Shown here: one piece after another, positions 53,758 through 61,779 of the stretch
How the letters are laid out: every line of letters starts with the position of its first letter
Numbering within the stretch: the stretch's first letter is position 1
From: Streptomyces sp. NRRL S-1022
GTDB taxonomy: Bacteria > Actinomycetota > Actinomycetes > Streptomycetales > Streptomycetaceae
NCBI RefSeq assembly: GCF_000720135.1
Contig: NZ_JOIU01000002.1
Location: 304,765-368,764 of the forward strand
Reading direction: 5' to 3'
DNA length: 64,000 nucleotides
Translations under genes and position numbers: made by a program
The notes under the pieces: generated by a model
The model's input: only the letters and a program-made list of their open reading frames with translations
Told to the model about the DNA's origin: nothing
Databases searched by the model: none

Positions 53758-54842
53758 GCGGGGAGGTGGGGGCCGGGGACAGGACCGGTGGGGCGGTCCG
53801 GCACCGCGGCACTGCCTTCGCGCAGGAGGCCGAGGGCGCGGGGGAACTCACGGAGCTGCTCGGCCAGGATGTCCAGGCCGAGCAGCAGGGAACGGGCGGG
53901 CACGTGCCTGGCTTCGAGTATGTCGGCGGTCCAGGTCAGGAACGCGGTGAAGACCTCGGGGTCGTCGACGTAGAGGGCGGCGGCCAGGAAGTCGACGATG
54001 TGGGCGAGGTCCTCCGCGGTGTGCTCGCGCTGGGCGTCGTCGTAGCCGCGCATGGCCGGGAACCGGGCTTCGAGGCCGGCCAGGGTCTGTCTGACGAGCA
54101 CGGGCCGGGACTGGGCGACCATCGTGTACTCCTGGTCGACCAGGTGCGGCAGGTCGTCCGCCACCTGGCGGATCGCCGCCGGGCCGGGCCGGGCGAGGCC
54201 CGCCTTGAGCGCCGCGGCCGCGCCGCGGGCGTCGGCCGCCCACCGGTCGGCGCCGAGCAGGCGGGCGAGGCGGCCGTCCGCGCCGAAGGCCCGGCCGCCC
54301 GCCAGGACGGGGACGCCGATGGCCTGGCAGGCCGTGACGGCGGCGTGGGCGGCCGACAGGTGGGTCGGGAGCGATGCGGACAGCAGGACGGCGTCGGGGT
54401 TGGTGAGGTGCAGGTGGGCGACCAGATGGGCGGTGGGGGTCCGGGCGCCGAGGTAGTCGACCCGCCAGCCGCGCAGCCGGAGCACCTCGGCGACGAGCCG
54501 GGCGGGGAAGGCGTGCCATTCGCCGTCGACGCAGCCGACCGTCACCCGGCCGTGGTGCGGGGCGAGGTGTTCGGATGCCGTGCGGCGGTGGGCGAGGCTG
54601 GCGACGACCCGCTCGTTGATGGCGGTCGCGGCGTGCTCCTGTGCCACGCTGATGCGGCCGGCGGCCCATTCGGTCCCGGTCCTCTCCTGCACGGGTGCGA
54701 TCACCTCCAGGAGCAGCGTCTCCTCGTCCACACCGTCGGCCGCCGCCGTGTGGAGGACGTCGGCGGCCGCGTATTCGTCGCCGTCGGCCACTGCCCGCCA
54801 CAGCCGGTCCGGCAGATCGGCCGCCGCCGTGGGGTGCCTCAC
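53754..54842 (-). CDS. Cobalamin-binding protein with CarH-like W-x9-EH motif
   Basis: The 362-residue protein has a B12-binding cap (helices about 10-90) with W59-x9-E69-H70 in TEWAAGRISVAQEH, the arrangement that contacts the upper axial group in AdoCbl photoreceptors. A Rossmann-like B12 domain follows (about 98-215), where VDGEWHAFP gives E108 and H110, a candidate lower ligand in an ExHxx(P/G) setting. The C-terminal 140 residues are helical (HTAEDLAHIVDFLAAALYVD) and unlike CarH; there is no MerR-type DNA-binding domain. Encoded between a PP2C and a STAS gene with 4-bp overlaps, it may be a light- or B12-sensing input of a partner-switching system; this is inference. AGGAGG precedes the GTG at 54842. 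Confidence 0.78.
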   Translation of the reverse strand: MRHPTAAADLPDRLWRAVADGDEYAAADVLHTAAADGVDEETLLLEVIAPVQERTGTEWAAGRISVAQEHAATAINERVVASLAHRRTASEHLAPHHGRVTVGCVDGEWHAFPARLVAEVLRLRGWRVDYLGARTPTAHLVAHLHLTNPDAVLLSASLPTHLSAAHAAVTACQAIGVPVLAGGRAFGADGRLARLLGADRWAADARGAAAALKAGLARPGPAAIRQVADDLPHLVDQEYTMVAQSRPVLVRQTLAGLEARFPAMRGYDDAQREHTAEDLAHIVDFLAAALYVDDPEVFTAFLTWTADILEARHVPARSLLLGLDILAEQLREFPRALGLLREGSAAVPDRPTGPVPGPHLPA

Positions 54843-56530
54843 GTGCTCCTCCTGTTCCGCCCGGCCGCCCGCCCGTCGAGGACGGTCAGCGGGCCGGTCC
54901 GGGGCACGCTGATGGCCACGGCGGCCATGTCGTCGTGGCGGCCCGTGCCCAGCCACTGGGCGGCGAGCATCTGAACCCGTTCCACGACCGCTTCCGCCGG
55001 GAGGCCCGCACATTCCGCCAGGGCCCGGCGCAGGCGGCGTTCGCCGAAGAACTCGTCGCCGAGCGGGCCGCCGCGCGCTTCGGTGATGCCGTCGGTGTAG
55101 AGCAGGCACGTCTCCCCGGGCGCCAGCACCGTGCTGACCGTGTGCGCGGTGACGGCGGGCAGCGCACCGACCAGGGACCCGTGCGCGGCCACCTCCTCCA
55201 CCGTGCCGTCGGCGCGGACGATCAGCGGCGGCAGGTGGCCGGCGCTGGTCAGCCGGAGCTGGGCGCGGCTGCCGCGGCGCCGGACGGAGGCGAGCACCAG
55301 CGTGGCGAAGCGGGCGTGGTGGGAGCTGAGGAGCGCGCCGTTGAGCAGGTCGAGCACGCGCTGGTGGTCGTCGGTCAGCGGCAGCAGGGCGTGCAGCGTG
55401 TTGCGGATCTTGCCGGTGAGCACGGCCGCGTCCAGGCCCTTGCCCGCTACGTCGCCGAGGACGACGAAGGTGTCCTGGGACGGGTCGGAGCCGGGGTGGA
55501 CGTCGTAGAAGTCCCCGCCGACCCGCTCGTGGTCCTTGGCCGCGCGGTAGCCGCCGGCGTACTCCACCCCGTGCACGCTGCCGAGCTGCGGCGGCAGCAG
55601 CTCGCGCATCAGCGTGGCGGTGACGGTGGCCTGTTCGCTGTAGAGGCGGGCGGCGGAGAGGGCGGCGCCGGCGCGGGCGGCGAAGAGCCGGGCGAAGACC
55701 TCCTCGCCCTCCGTGAAGGACTGCTCGGTGCTGGAGCGCAGCAGGATCAGGGCCCCGGCGGGCACGCCGTGTCCGGGGAGCGGGGCGACGATCACGGAAC
55801 CGACCGGGCCGGGGAAACCGTCCGGGGTGACCCAGTCGGGGATGTCGGCGGGGTTTATCCACCGGGCCGGTACGGGCGGGAAGCCCTGCAGGGCCTCGGG
55901 CAGGCCCGGGACACCGGCGACGTCGACCAGACGTGTGACCTGGGTGACGGGCCCGCCGTTGACGGCGTACGTGAGGGGGTGGCGCCGCCCTTGGGGCGGG
56001 CCGACGAGGACCGCGGCGTCGGCGAGGTGCTCCGCGGCCATGGCGGCGGTCACCTCCATGCAGCGCGGCACGTTCAGCGTGGACAGCAGGGTGCTGGAGA
56101 CCTGCGAGAGGATCTCGGTGCGCGTCTGCGCGTCGCTCAGCGCGGCCTCCGCCAGGCGGCGGTCGGTGTCGTCGAGCAGCCACCACACCACGTCGCCGTC
56201 GGCGGCCGCCGTGGGATGCGCCTCGAAGTGGCGCTCCTTGATGGGTCCGCTCGGCGGCTCGGCGCGCGGTCCGCGCAGGCCGTCGCTGATGCGCCGGTGG
56301 GCGTCGCACAGCCAGGAGGGGACGTGTTCGTGCAGCCGGTCGCCGCCGGCGGCGCCGGGGAGGAGTATCCGGGCGGCCCCGTTGACGTCGACGAGGCCGC
56401 CGTGGCGGTCGACGATGAGAACGGGACAGGGCGCCTCAGTCCAGGTCGCGCCGACCATGTGGCCGGCGTCGGGGGGACGGGCGGAGGTACCGGGGGAAGA
56501 AGACACAAGCGGAGGCACGCACGTGCGCAC
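54839..56530 (-). CDS. PP2C (SpoIIE-type) phosphatase with PAS- and GAF-like sensor domains
   Basis: The 563-residue protein has a PAS-like start (CPVLIVDRHGGLVDVNGAAR), a GAF-like domain (about 125-300) and a SpoIIE phosphatase domain (about 325-545) with GGDFYDVHPG, VLGDVAGKGLDAA, LLYTDGITEARGG and GRHDDMAAVAI. All expected metal-binding aspartates are present, so it should be active, dephosphorylating the coupled STAS protein. The GTG at 56530 has GGAAGG seven bases upstream; several later starts are possible. GTGA overlap with the B12-binding protein gene. Confidence 0.87.
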   Translation of the reverse strand: MRTCVPPLVSSSPGTSARPPDAGHMVGATWTEAPCPVLIVDRHGGLVDVNGAARILLPGAAGGDRLHEHVPSWLCDAHRRISDGLRGPRAEPPSGPIKERHFEAHPTAAADGDVVWWLLDDTDRRLAEAALSDAQTRTEILSQVSSTLLSTLNVPRCMEVTAAMAAEHLADAAVLVGPPQGRRHPLTYAVNGGPVTQVTRLVDVAGVPGLPEALQGFPPVPARWINPADIPDWVTPDGFPGPVGSVIVAPLPGHGVPAGALILLRSSTEQSFTEGEEVFARLFAARAGAALSAARLYSEQATVTATLMRELLPPQLGSVHGVEYAGGYRAAKDHERVGGDFYDVHPGSDPSQDTFVVLGDVAGKGLDAAVLTGKIRNTLHALLPLTDDHQRVLDLLNGALLSSHHARFATLVLASVRRRGSRAQLRLTSAGHLPPLIVRADGTVEEVAAHGSLVGALPAVTAHTVSTVLAPGETCLLYTDGITEARGGPLGDEFFGERRLRRALAECAGLPAEAVVERVQMLAAQWLGTGRHDDMAAVAISVPRTGPLTVLDGRAAGRNRRST

Positions 56531-56672
56531 CTCACCACCTTCCTGCCATGTGGAAATAGATGTCTTAGGGCAACAGTCCCGCACCCGCACCCGTCGCCGC
56601 AACCCGTCCCGGAAAGGCACACCGGACCATCACATTCGGTTCGGCCCCGGCCATTGCGGAAAAATTCGGGGC

Positions 56673-57632
56673 ATGACAACGGTATTCCGGGGAAGGCGAG
56701 CGGCTGTCGCGGCCGTGGAACGACCGAGCGTGGAGGGTGAGAGCATCCGCCTCATGGAGGACGCAGACGGTCGCAGGGCCCGCTGGTGGGCGGCGCTGCG
56801 CCGGACACCGGTGGCCGTCTGGGACGACGACGTCACCGACTGGGCCGCCGCGCTGACCTACTACGCGGTCCTGGCCCTGTTCCCGGTCCTGCTGGTGATC
56901 CTGTCGATCGTGGGACTGACCGTCCCGACGGCCAAGCCGGAGGTCATCGACCGCTTGTCGCAGGCGGCCCCGGTCGCCTCCCGCGCCCTGCTGCGCAGCA
57001 CCCTGGTGGAGGTGGCCGGACAGCCGTCGACGGCCTGGACGCTGATCTTCGTGGCCGGGGCGGGAGCACTGTGGTCGGGCTCCAGCTACCTGAGCGTGTT
57101 CCGCCGGGCGCTGCACGCCATGCACCGGATCAGTGCGGACCGGCCGGTATGGCGCACCGCTCCGCGGATCATCGCCACGGCGCTCGTCCTGATCTCGCTG
57201 CTCCTGACGACCACCCTCGCGATGTTCCTCACCGGCGGCCTGGCCCGACGGCTCGGCCGTGCGCTGCACCTGGGCACCGGGCCGCAGGTCGCCTGGGACG
57301 CGCTGCGCTGGCCGCTCGTGGCCCTGGTCGCCGTGGCCCTGGTGCTGGTCCTGTACCGCTCGGGGCCCAGACCCTCCCGCCCGGTGCGGAGGATGGCGCC
57401 GGGCGGCGCCCTGGCGGTGCTGCTCCTGCTGGCCGTCTCGCTCGGGTTCGCCTTCTACACCTCCCACGTCACGACCTATCACCGGCTGTACGGTTCGCTG
57501 GCAGGCGTCGTGGTCTTCCTGGTCTGGCTGTGGCTGTCCAACCTGGCCCTGCTGGTCGGCGCCCAGTTCAACGCGGAGCTGGCGAAGCCCGCCCGGCGGA
57601 AGGGAGCCGATCGCCCCTCACCTGCTCCTTAG
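56673..57632 (+). CDS. YihY/BrkB-family membrane protein
   Basis: The 319-residue protein has a hydrophilic N-terminus, then the family's typical DDVTDWAAALTYYAVLALFPVLL, GAGALWSGSSYLSVFRRALHAMH and, near the end, FYTSHVTTYHRLYGSLAGVV and WLSNLALLVGAQFNAEL. It has about six membrane segments. The function of the family is not settled, despite the older ribonuclease BN label. The ATG at 56673 has a weak ribosome binding site; an ATG at 56755 is an alternative. It is divergent from the PP2C operon. Confidence 0.87.
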   Translation: MTTVFRGRRAAVAAVERPSVEGESIRLMEDADGRRARWWAALRRTPVAVWDDDVTDWAAALTYYAVLALFPVLLVILSIVGLTVPTAKPEVIDRLSQAAPVASRALLRSTLVEVAGQPSTAWTLIFVAGAGALWSGSSYLSVFRRALHAMHRISADRPVWRTAPRIIATALVLISLLLTTTLAMFLTGGLARRLGRALHLGTGPQVAWDALRWPLVALVAVALVLVLYRSGPRPSRPVRRMAPGGALAVLLLLAVSLGFAFYTSHVTTYHRLYGSLAGVVVFLVWLWLSNLALLVGAQFNAELAKPARRKGADRPSPAP

Positions 57633-57716
57633 CGCCCGCGGCCGCCGCCCGCACGACGAACGGGCCGCACAGGCGTACCTGTCGGCACGGCCGGGTGGTG
57701 TCGCACCGCAAACGCT

Positions 57717-57741
57717 GCTTGCCTTACGGCCCCTCGGGTAC
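57717..57741 (+). promoter_or_regulatory. SigB/SigF-type promoter candidate
   Basis: GCTTG (57717-57721), N14, GGGTAC (57736-57741) matches the shape of Streptomyces sigma-B-type promoters (GNNTN, 14-16 bp, GGGTAC/T). It lies 52 bp before the MarR-like gene at 57794. A SigB/SigF-type sigma gene and several Rsb-like regulators are in the same region. Confidence 0.45.
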
Positions 57742-57793
57742 TGCGAGGGATTATGGGCTGTCCCCGCAGCACCCGGATCTTACGGAAAGTGAT

Positions 57794-58297
57794 GTGTTCG
57801 TGACTCTTCCCGGCGGCGCCGACGATCGCGCTGAGGGCTCGGGTGACGAGTCGAGCGCCGGCGCGCGCGAGATCGCCGATGCCGTGGAAGTCCTCGCGAA
57901 CCTGTGGTCCCTCGCCGCCCAGGAGGCGGCCGTACGGCTGTCGCTGCACCAGCTGCGGGCGCTGCGGACCCTGGAGGCGGCGCGGGAGCTGAACCTCACC
58001 GGCCTGGCGGAGCGCCTGGACATAGGGCTTCCGACGGCCAGCCGGCTGTGCGACCGGCTGGAGGCGGCCGGGCTGCTGGAGCGTTCGCTGCACCCCCGCA
58101 ACCGCCGTGAGGTGCAGCTGAGGCTCACGGGTCAGGGGCGCCGGGTGCTGGGCGATGTGGCCCGCCGGCGCACCCAGGCCCTGACCGGTGTGCTGGCGCA
58201 CATGGCACCCGCGGAGCGGGCGGCTCTGGTCCGCGGCATGCGGGCGTTCCTCGCGGCACAGGGCGGGGCACCGCCCCCGCCGACGGGGACGCCGTAG
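57794..58297 (+). CDS. MarR-family regulator, paralogue A
   Basis: The 167-residue winged-helix protein has LSLHQLRALRTLEAARELNL, LAERLDIGLPTASRLCDRLEAAG as the helix-turn-helix, the wing HPRNRREVQLRLTGQG and a C-terminal helix AERAALVRGMRAFLA. It resembles the MarR-like protein at 63.1 kb (shared SRLCDRL, RREVxLxLxGxGR, and C-terminal helix), and both sit next to PP2C paralogues. The GTG at 57794 is 4 bp after GGAAAG, and the GTG at 57800 is an alternative. A sigma-B-type promoter lies upstream. Confidence 0.84.
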   Translation: MFVTLPGGADDRAEGSGDESSAGAREIADAVEVLANLWSLAAQEAAVRLSLHQLRALRTLEAARELNLTGLAERLDIGLPTASRLCDRLEAAGLLERSLHPRNRREVQLRLTGQGRRVLGDVARRRTQALTGVLAHMAPAERAALVRGMRAFLAAQGGAPPPPTGTP

Positions 58298-58320
58298 GGA
58301 CGACGCTCGGGGCGCGGTGC

Positions 58321-59508
58321 TCAGGGCGTTCCGGTGGGGCGGCCGTTCCAGTCGACGCAGACGACGGCGGCGTCCGCGACCAGGCCCTCGTGGCCGACGT
58401 GTTCGAGCAGCCCGGCGACGACCGACCGCGCCGTCTCGTGCGGAGGCGTCTGCCGGGTCGCGCTCAGGATCTGGCGCAGCACGCTCTCGCCGAACACCTC
58501 TCCGGTCGCCGAGCGGGTGCCGTGGACGCCGGTGCTGATCGCGACCAGGCGGTCGCCCGCTTCGAGGTGGAACGCCTGCTCCTCGTAGAGGGTCTCCTCG
58601 AACATGCCCAGCGGCAGCTGGGCGTCGAGTGCGATGTGCTCGATCGTGGTGCCGCGCAGACGGTAGAGCTGGGGGGAGCCGGCGTCGACGGCGCGCACGC
58701 TGCCGGTGGCGAGGTCGAAGTGCAGCAGGAGGGTGGAGGCGTACGACTTGCCGCCGTACTGGGAGTAGACGGCCTGGTCGGCGAGGCACGCCTGGTCCGC
58801 GAGGCCGAGACCCGCCCGGCGGGCGTTGCGCAGCGCGCTGACGGCGAGGTTGGTGAGCAGGGAGGCGTCGATGCCCTGGCCCATGCCGTCGGTGACGGTG
58901 AGGGTGAGGTGGTCGGCGCTGGTGGACCAGTCGAAGTTGTCGCCGCCGATGGCGTAGGCCGGCTCCAGGTGGGCGCCGATGACGTACTCGTCGCGTACGC
59001 AGCCCCGGCCCGGCAGGAGCTGCCACTGCATCTCGGCGGCGAGGGTGAGGCGACGGGTGCGGCGGGCCTGGAGGTACAGGTCGGTGTCCCGGCCGGCCGT
59101 GGCCAGCTCGTGGGCCAGCGAGGTGGCGAAGTCGCCGAGCCGCAGGACGGTGCCCGGGTCGGTGGCGGTGCCGGGGACGCGTACGCAGAGCACGCCGAGA
59201 CGGTCGCCGCGGACGGTGAGGGGCAGGTGGACCAGCCCGGCGGCCGGGTCGGCGGTGACCTCGACCACCGGTTTCTGCGTGGTGAAGGCGGTGCCCGCGG
59301 GACCGTCGTGCGCGGAGACCGGATCGCCGGTGTGCGGCAGGTGGGTGACGGGCTGCAGGACGGTCAGGCCGTAGTCGGCGAGGAGGAGCGTCACGTCCCG
59401 GGCGCCGAAGTGCTGCGCCAGCAGCCGGCCGGCCGTGGCCACCAGGGCGTGGGGCGCGGCCGCGCGCAGCTGGGCTTCCACGGACGGAACCGGTTCAGAG
59501 GCGTTCAC
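58321..59508 (-). CDS. GAF-like plus SpoIIE/PP2C-type phosphatase, paralogue A, degenerate
   Basis: The 395-residue protein has a GAF-like N-terminal sensor (about 15-150, LLLADYGLTVLQPV) and a PP2C SpoIIE domain (about 165-390). The motifs are altered: GGDNFDW and VTDGMGQGIDA keep aspartates, but the usual TDG(V/I) block is AISTGVHG and the final DD block is VADAAVV, so two metal-binding positions appear lost. It may be weakly active or act by binding. It is 57-66% similar in feel to the paralogue at 61.8 kb, which has the opposite pattern of losses; identity was not calculated. The GTG at 59508 overlaps the stop of the repeat ORF (GTGA). Confidence 0.8.
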   Translation of the reverse strand: MNASEPVPSVEAQLRAAAPHALVATAGRLLAQHFGARDVTLLLADYGLTVLQPVTHLPHTGDPVSAHDGPAGTAFTTQKPVVEVTADPAAGLVHLPLTVRGDRLGVLCVRVPGTATDPGTVLRLGDFATSLAHELATAGRDTDLYLQARRTRRLTLAAEMQWQLLPGRGCVRDEYVIGAHLEPAYAIGGDNFDWSTSADHLTLTVTDGMGQGIDASLLTNLAVSALRNARRAGLGLADQACLADQAVYSQYGGKSYASTLLLHFDLATGSVRAVDAGSPQLYRLRGTTIEHIALDAQLPLGMFEETLYEEQAFHLEAGDRLVAISTGVHGTRSATGEVFGESVLRQILSATRQTPPHETARSVVAGLLEHVGHEGLVADAAVVCVDWNGRPTGTP

Positions 59509-60194
59509 GGTGTCTCCATCATCTCCCCTTGTGACCTACACGCTATCGCGACCGCCGACGGCTCCCGACGGTCGCCCGCGGCCGGACCCGGCAGCGGGTC
59601 CCACCGGCCCGCCACGGTCGGACCCGGAGGCGGGTCCCAACGGCCTGTCGCGATCGGAACCCGAGACGACCCCCAACAACCCGCCGCAATCGGAACCCGA
59701 GACGACCCCCAACAACCCATCGCAATCGGAATCCAAGACGACTCCCAACAACCCGCCGCAATCGGAACCGGAGGCGGGTCCCAACGGCCTGTCGCAGTCG
59801 GAACCCAAGCCGGCTCCCAACGACCCGCCGCGATCGGAACCCGAGACGGCTCCCCACAACCCATCGCAGCCGGAACCCGAGACGGCTGCCGACAACGGGT
59901 CGCGGTCGGAGCCGACGACGGCTCCCGGCAATCGGTCGCGGTCGGAACCAGAAGCGGCTCCCGACAGCCCGTCGCGATCGGCACCCGGGACGGCTCCCGA
60001 CCGCCCGCCGGGGTCGTAACCGGAGACGACTTCCAACGACCCATCGCAGCCGGAACCCGAGACGGCTGCCGACAACGGGTCGCGGTCGGAGCCGACGACG
60101 GCTCCCGGCAATCGGTCGCGGTCGGACCGGAGGCGGCTCCCTCCAGCCCGTCGCGGTCCGAGCCGGGCGGACGGCGGGCGGGCCCGCGGGTCAT
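59505..60194 (-). CDS. Repeat ORF coupled to RsbT and PP2C genes (229 codons, coding uncertain)
   Basis: This open frame starts at an ATG (60194) overlapping the RsbT stop (ATGA) and ends at a TGA overlapping the PP2C start (GTGA), the coupling seen throughout this operon. The product would be about 16 imperfect 12-residue repeats such as CWGSSRVPIAAG, RWDPPPVPIAAG and CREPSSAPTATR, rich in Pro, Ser, Trp and Arg. Codon third positions are much less G/C-biased than in the neighbours; other frames of the array look more normal (for example SEPETTPNNPPQ on the plus strand) but lack start signals. Either a repeat protein or a non-coding expansion that kept the frame open. Confidence 0.4.
   Translation of the reverse strand: MTRGPARRPPGSDRDGLEGAASGPTATDCREPSSAPTATRCRQPSRVPAAMGRWKSSPVTTPAGGREPSRVPIATGCREPLLVPTATDCREPSSAPTATRCRQPSRVPAAMGCGEPSRVPIAAGRWEPAWVPTATGRWDPPPVPIAAGCWESSWIPIAMGCWGSSRVPIAAGCWGSSRVPIATGRWDPPPGPTVAGRWDPLPGPAAGDRREPSAVAIACRSQGEMMETP
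59596..60162. repeat. 36-bp imperfect tandem repeat array
   Basis: About 15-16 units of 36 bp (12 codons) run head to tail, with a core like CGATCGGAACCCGAGACG followed by CCCCCAACAACCCGCCG. Units are diverged, but one 88-bp block is repeated exactly (59859-59946 and 60039-60126), 180 bp or five units apart, suggesting recent duplication or gene conversion. There are no unique spacers, so it is not CRISPR. Confidence 0.9.
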
Positions 60195-60643
60195 CCGGGC
60201 TCCGCCCGGGCGCCGGGGACGCGGGCCACCCAGGCGACGACGGTGACGACGGAGCCCCGGCCGGGCCGGCTGTCCAGGCTGAACTCGTCCACCAGCCGCC
60301 TGGCCCCGCCGAGGCCCAGCCCGAGACCGGACGCGCTGCTGTAGCCGTCGGTCATGGCCCGTTCCACGTCGCCGATGCCGGGTCCGGTGTCGCTGAAGAC
60401 CAGCCGGATCCCCCGCCGCGGGCCGTCGGCGAGCGCGGTGATCTCGACCTGTCCCCCGCCGCCGTGGACCAGGGTGTTGCGGGCCAGTTCGCTCGCCGCG
60501 GTGACCAGTTTCGTCTGCTGGACCAGCCCGAAGCCGAGCCCGGCCGCGAACTGCCGCACCCGCTGACGGACCCACGCGAGATCCGCGTCGGTGCCGATGG
60601 GAAGGCCGGCCGTGGCGGCCGGGTCCGGATCCGGGTCCGTCAT
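60191..60643 (-). CDS. RsbT-like anti-sigma regulatory kinase
   Basis: The 150-residue GHKL protein has all boxes: N box TAASELARNTLVHGGGG, G1 FSDTGPGIGD, and G2 GLGLGLGGARRLVDEF. RsbT is the kinase of the stressosome-like RsbR-RsbS-RsbT module and then activates a PP2C phosphatase. RsbR is encoded just upstream and a PP2C downstream, which fits, but the RsbS gene that normally lies between is missing. The ATG at 60643 has GGGGGG six bases upstream and overlaps the stop of a 35-codon ORF. Confidence 0.88.
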   Translation of the reverse strand: MTDPDPDPAATAGLPIGTDADLAWVRQRVRQFAAGLGFGLVQQTKLVTAASELARNTLVHGGGGQVEITALADGPRRGIRLVFSDTGPGIGDVERAMTDGYSSASGLGLGLGGARRLVDEFSLDSRPGRGSVVTVVAWVARVPGARAEPG

Positions 60644-60747
60644 CGCATACCCCCCGGAGCGGAGCTGCGGCCCCGGGAGCCCGGGAGGAGGCCCCCCGGC
60701 ACCGGGGACGGCACCGTGGCCGAGCCACCCGGGAGGGAGGTGGTCAT
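60640..60747 (-). CDS. 35-aa ORF in the RsbS position
   Basis: This short frame starts with an ATG overlapping the RsbR stop (ATGA, 60744-60747) and ends with a TGA overlapping the RsbT start (ATGA, 60640-60643). The peptide (MTTSLPGGSATVPSPVPGG ...) is Pro/Gly/Ser-rich and has no STAS features. In related operons the roughly 120-residue RsbS gene occupies this place with the same overlaps. It may be a remnant after internal deletion or only a translational bridge. Confidence 0.45.
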   Translation of the reverse strand: MTTSLPGGSATVPSPVPGGLLPGSRGRSSAPGGMR

Positions 60748-61625
60748 CGCGGGGCCGCACCGCCCGCGCGCCGGGAGACTTCGATGCCCTGCCGGGCGAG
60801 GGCGTAGGAGAGGGCGTCGGCCAGCGAGCCGGGGGTGAGCACCGGGCTCAGGTCGATGCCCAGGTGCACGATCGTCTGCGCGATGGCCGGGCGGATGCCG
60901 GAGACGATGCACTCGGCGCCCATCAGCCGGGCCGCGGCGACCGTCTTCATCAGATGCTGCGCGACCAGCGAGTCGACGGTCGGGACGCCGGTGATGTCGA
61001 GGATCGCGTACCGGGCCCGCTGCTCCACGACGGCCTCCAGCAGCGACTCCATGACCACCTGGCTGCGGGCGCTGTCCAGCGTGCCGATCAGGGGCACCGC
61101 GACGACGCCTTCCCACAGGTTGATCACGGGGGTGGCCACTTCGAGCAGTTGCTGCCGCTGCCGGGCTATCAGCTCCTCGCCGGCCAGGACCGTCGTCTCC
61201 ATGATCACCAGTCGCAGCGTGCCCATCAGCACGGTCAGGGCCAGCAGGACGTCCTTGCTCCCGGACAGGTCCTCGCCGTGCAGCACCTCGGCGGTCACCG
61301 CCCGCAGCCGGCCGGCCTCGTTGGCGACCTGGGCCGGGCTGGTGCCGCTGCGGGCCCGCGAGGCGGCCATGCGGCCCAGCTGCTCGCGCGCCGAGTCGAA
61401 CCCGGGGGCCGCGATGTCCTCCAGCCGGCCGCTCGACGCCACCTCCCCCAGCGCGTCCACGACGACCTTGCACGCCTCCACGGCCTCGTCGCGCGAGACG
61501 GTGAAGAGCGTCCGGAAGAGCGGCGCGTCCGCCCACCGCTGGGCGATCTGTTCGCGACGGCGCTCCAGGAAGGCTCCCAGCTCCCGCGCCGCCGCCTCTT
61601 CCGCGGCCCGTTCAGACACCTGCAT
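60744..61625 (-). CDS. RsbR-like STAS protein
   Basis: The 293-residue protein has a helical RsbRD-type N-terminal domain (about 15-150) and a C-terminal STAS domain (about 165-280) with LEVATPVINLWEGVVAVPLI, ILDITGVPTVDSLVAQHLMK and GIRPAIAQTIVHLGIDLS. T165 and S219 correspond to the two RsbR phosphorylation sites. It should be a stressosome scaffold/sensor for RsbT. The ATG at 61625 (MQVSERAAEE) was chosen because the helical domain starts there; the frame is open to 61760. It is first in the operon. Confidence 0.87.
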   Translation of the reverse strand: MQVSERAAEEAAARELGAFLERRREQIAQRWADAPLFRTLFTVSRDEAVEACKVVVDALGEVASSGRLEDIAAPGFDSAREQLGRMAASRARSGTSPAQVANEAGRLRAVTAEVLHGEDLSGSKDVLLALTVLMGTLRLVIMETTVLAGEELIARQRQQLLEVATPVINLWEGVVAVPLIGTLDSARSQVVMESLLEAVVEQRARYAILDITGVPTVDSLVAQHLMKTVAAARLMGAECIVSGIRPAIAQTIVHLGIDLSPVLTPGSLADALSYALARQGIEVSRRAGGAAPR

Positions 61626-61779
61626 CGTTTCCTTCCGCGACAGGCCGCTGCGCCGGGACGACACAACCGCGACAATTATTGCCTCATGACAAGTATGGTC
61701 ACTGTGAGCGCGGTGAAACGACACAGCATCGCCACATCCGGTCACATCCGGCTCGCCCACGCCCGGCCGGGGCGGGGCG

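Noticed and set aside
49837..54842. A lit-type light-regulated carotenoid locus (ECF sigma, lipoprotein, photolyase)
   Set aside because: No LitR/MerR-type regulator and no carotenoid genes are present; the similarity is only in gene types.
59530..60019. Plus-strand frame of SEPETTPNNPPQ-type repeats
   Set aside because: Codon bias is acceptable but there is no ribosome binding site, and it begins inside the leader of the PP2C gene on the opposite strand; open frames are expected on all frames of a stop-free 36-bp repeat.
59596..60162. Possible CRISPR array, because the unit is 36 bp and repeated many times
   Set aside because: Units are directly adjacent with no unique spacers, are not identical, and no cas gene is near. 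It is a tandem repeat.
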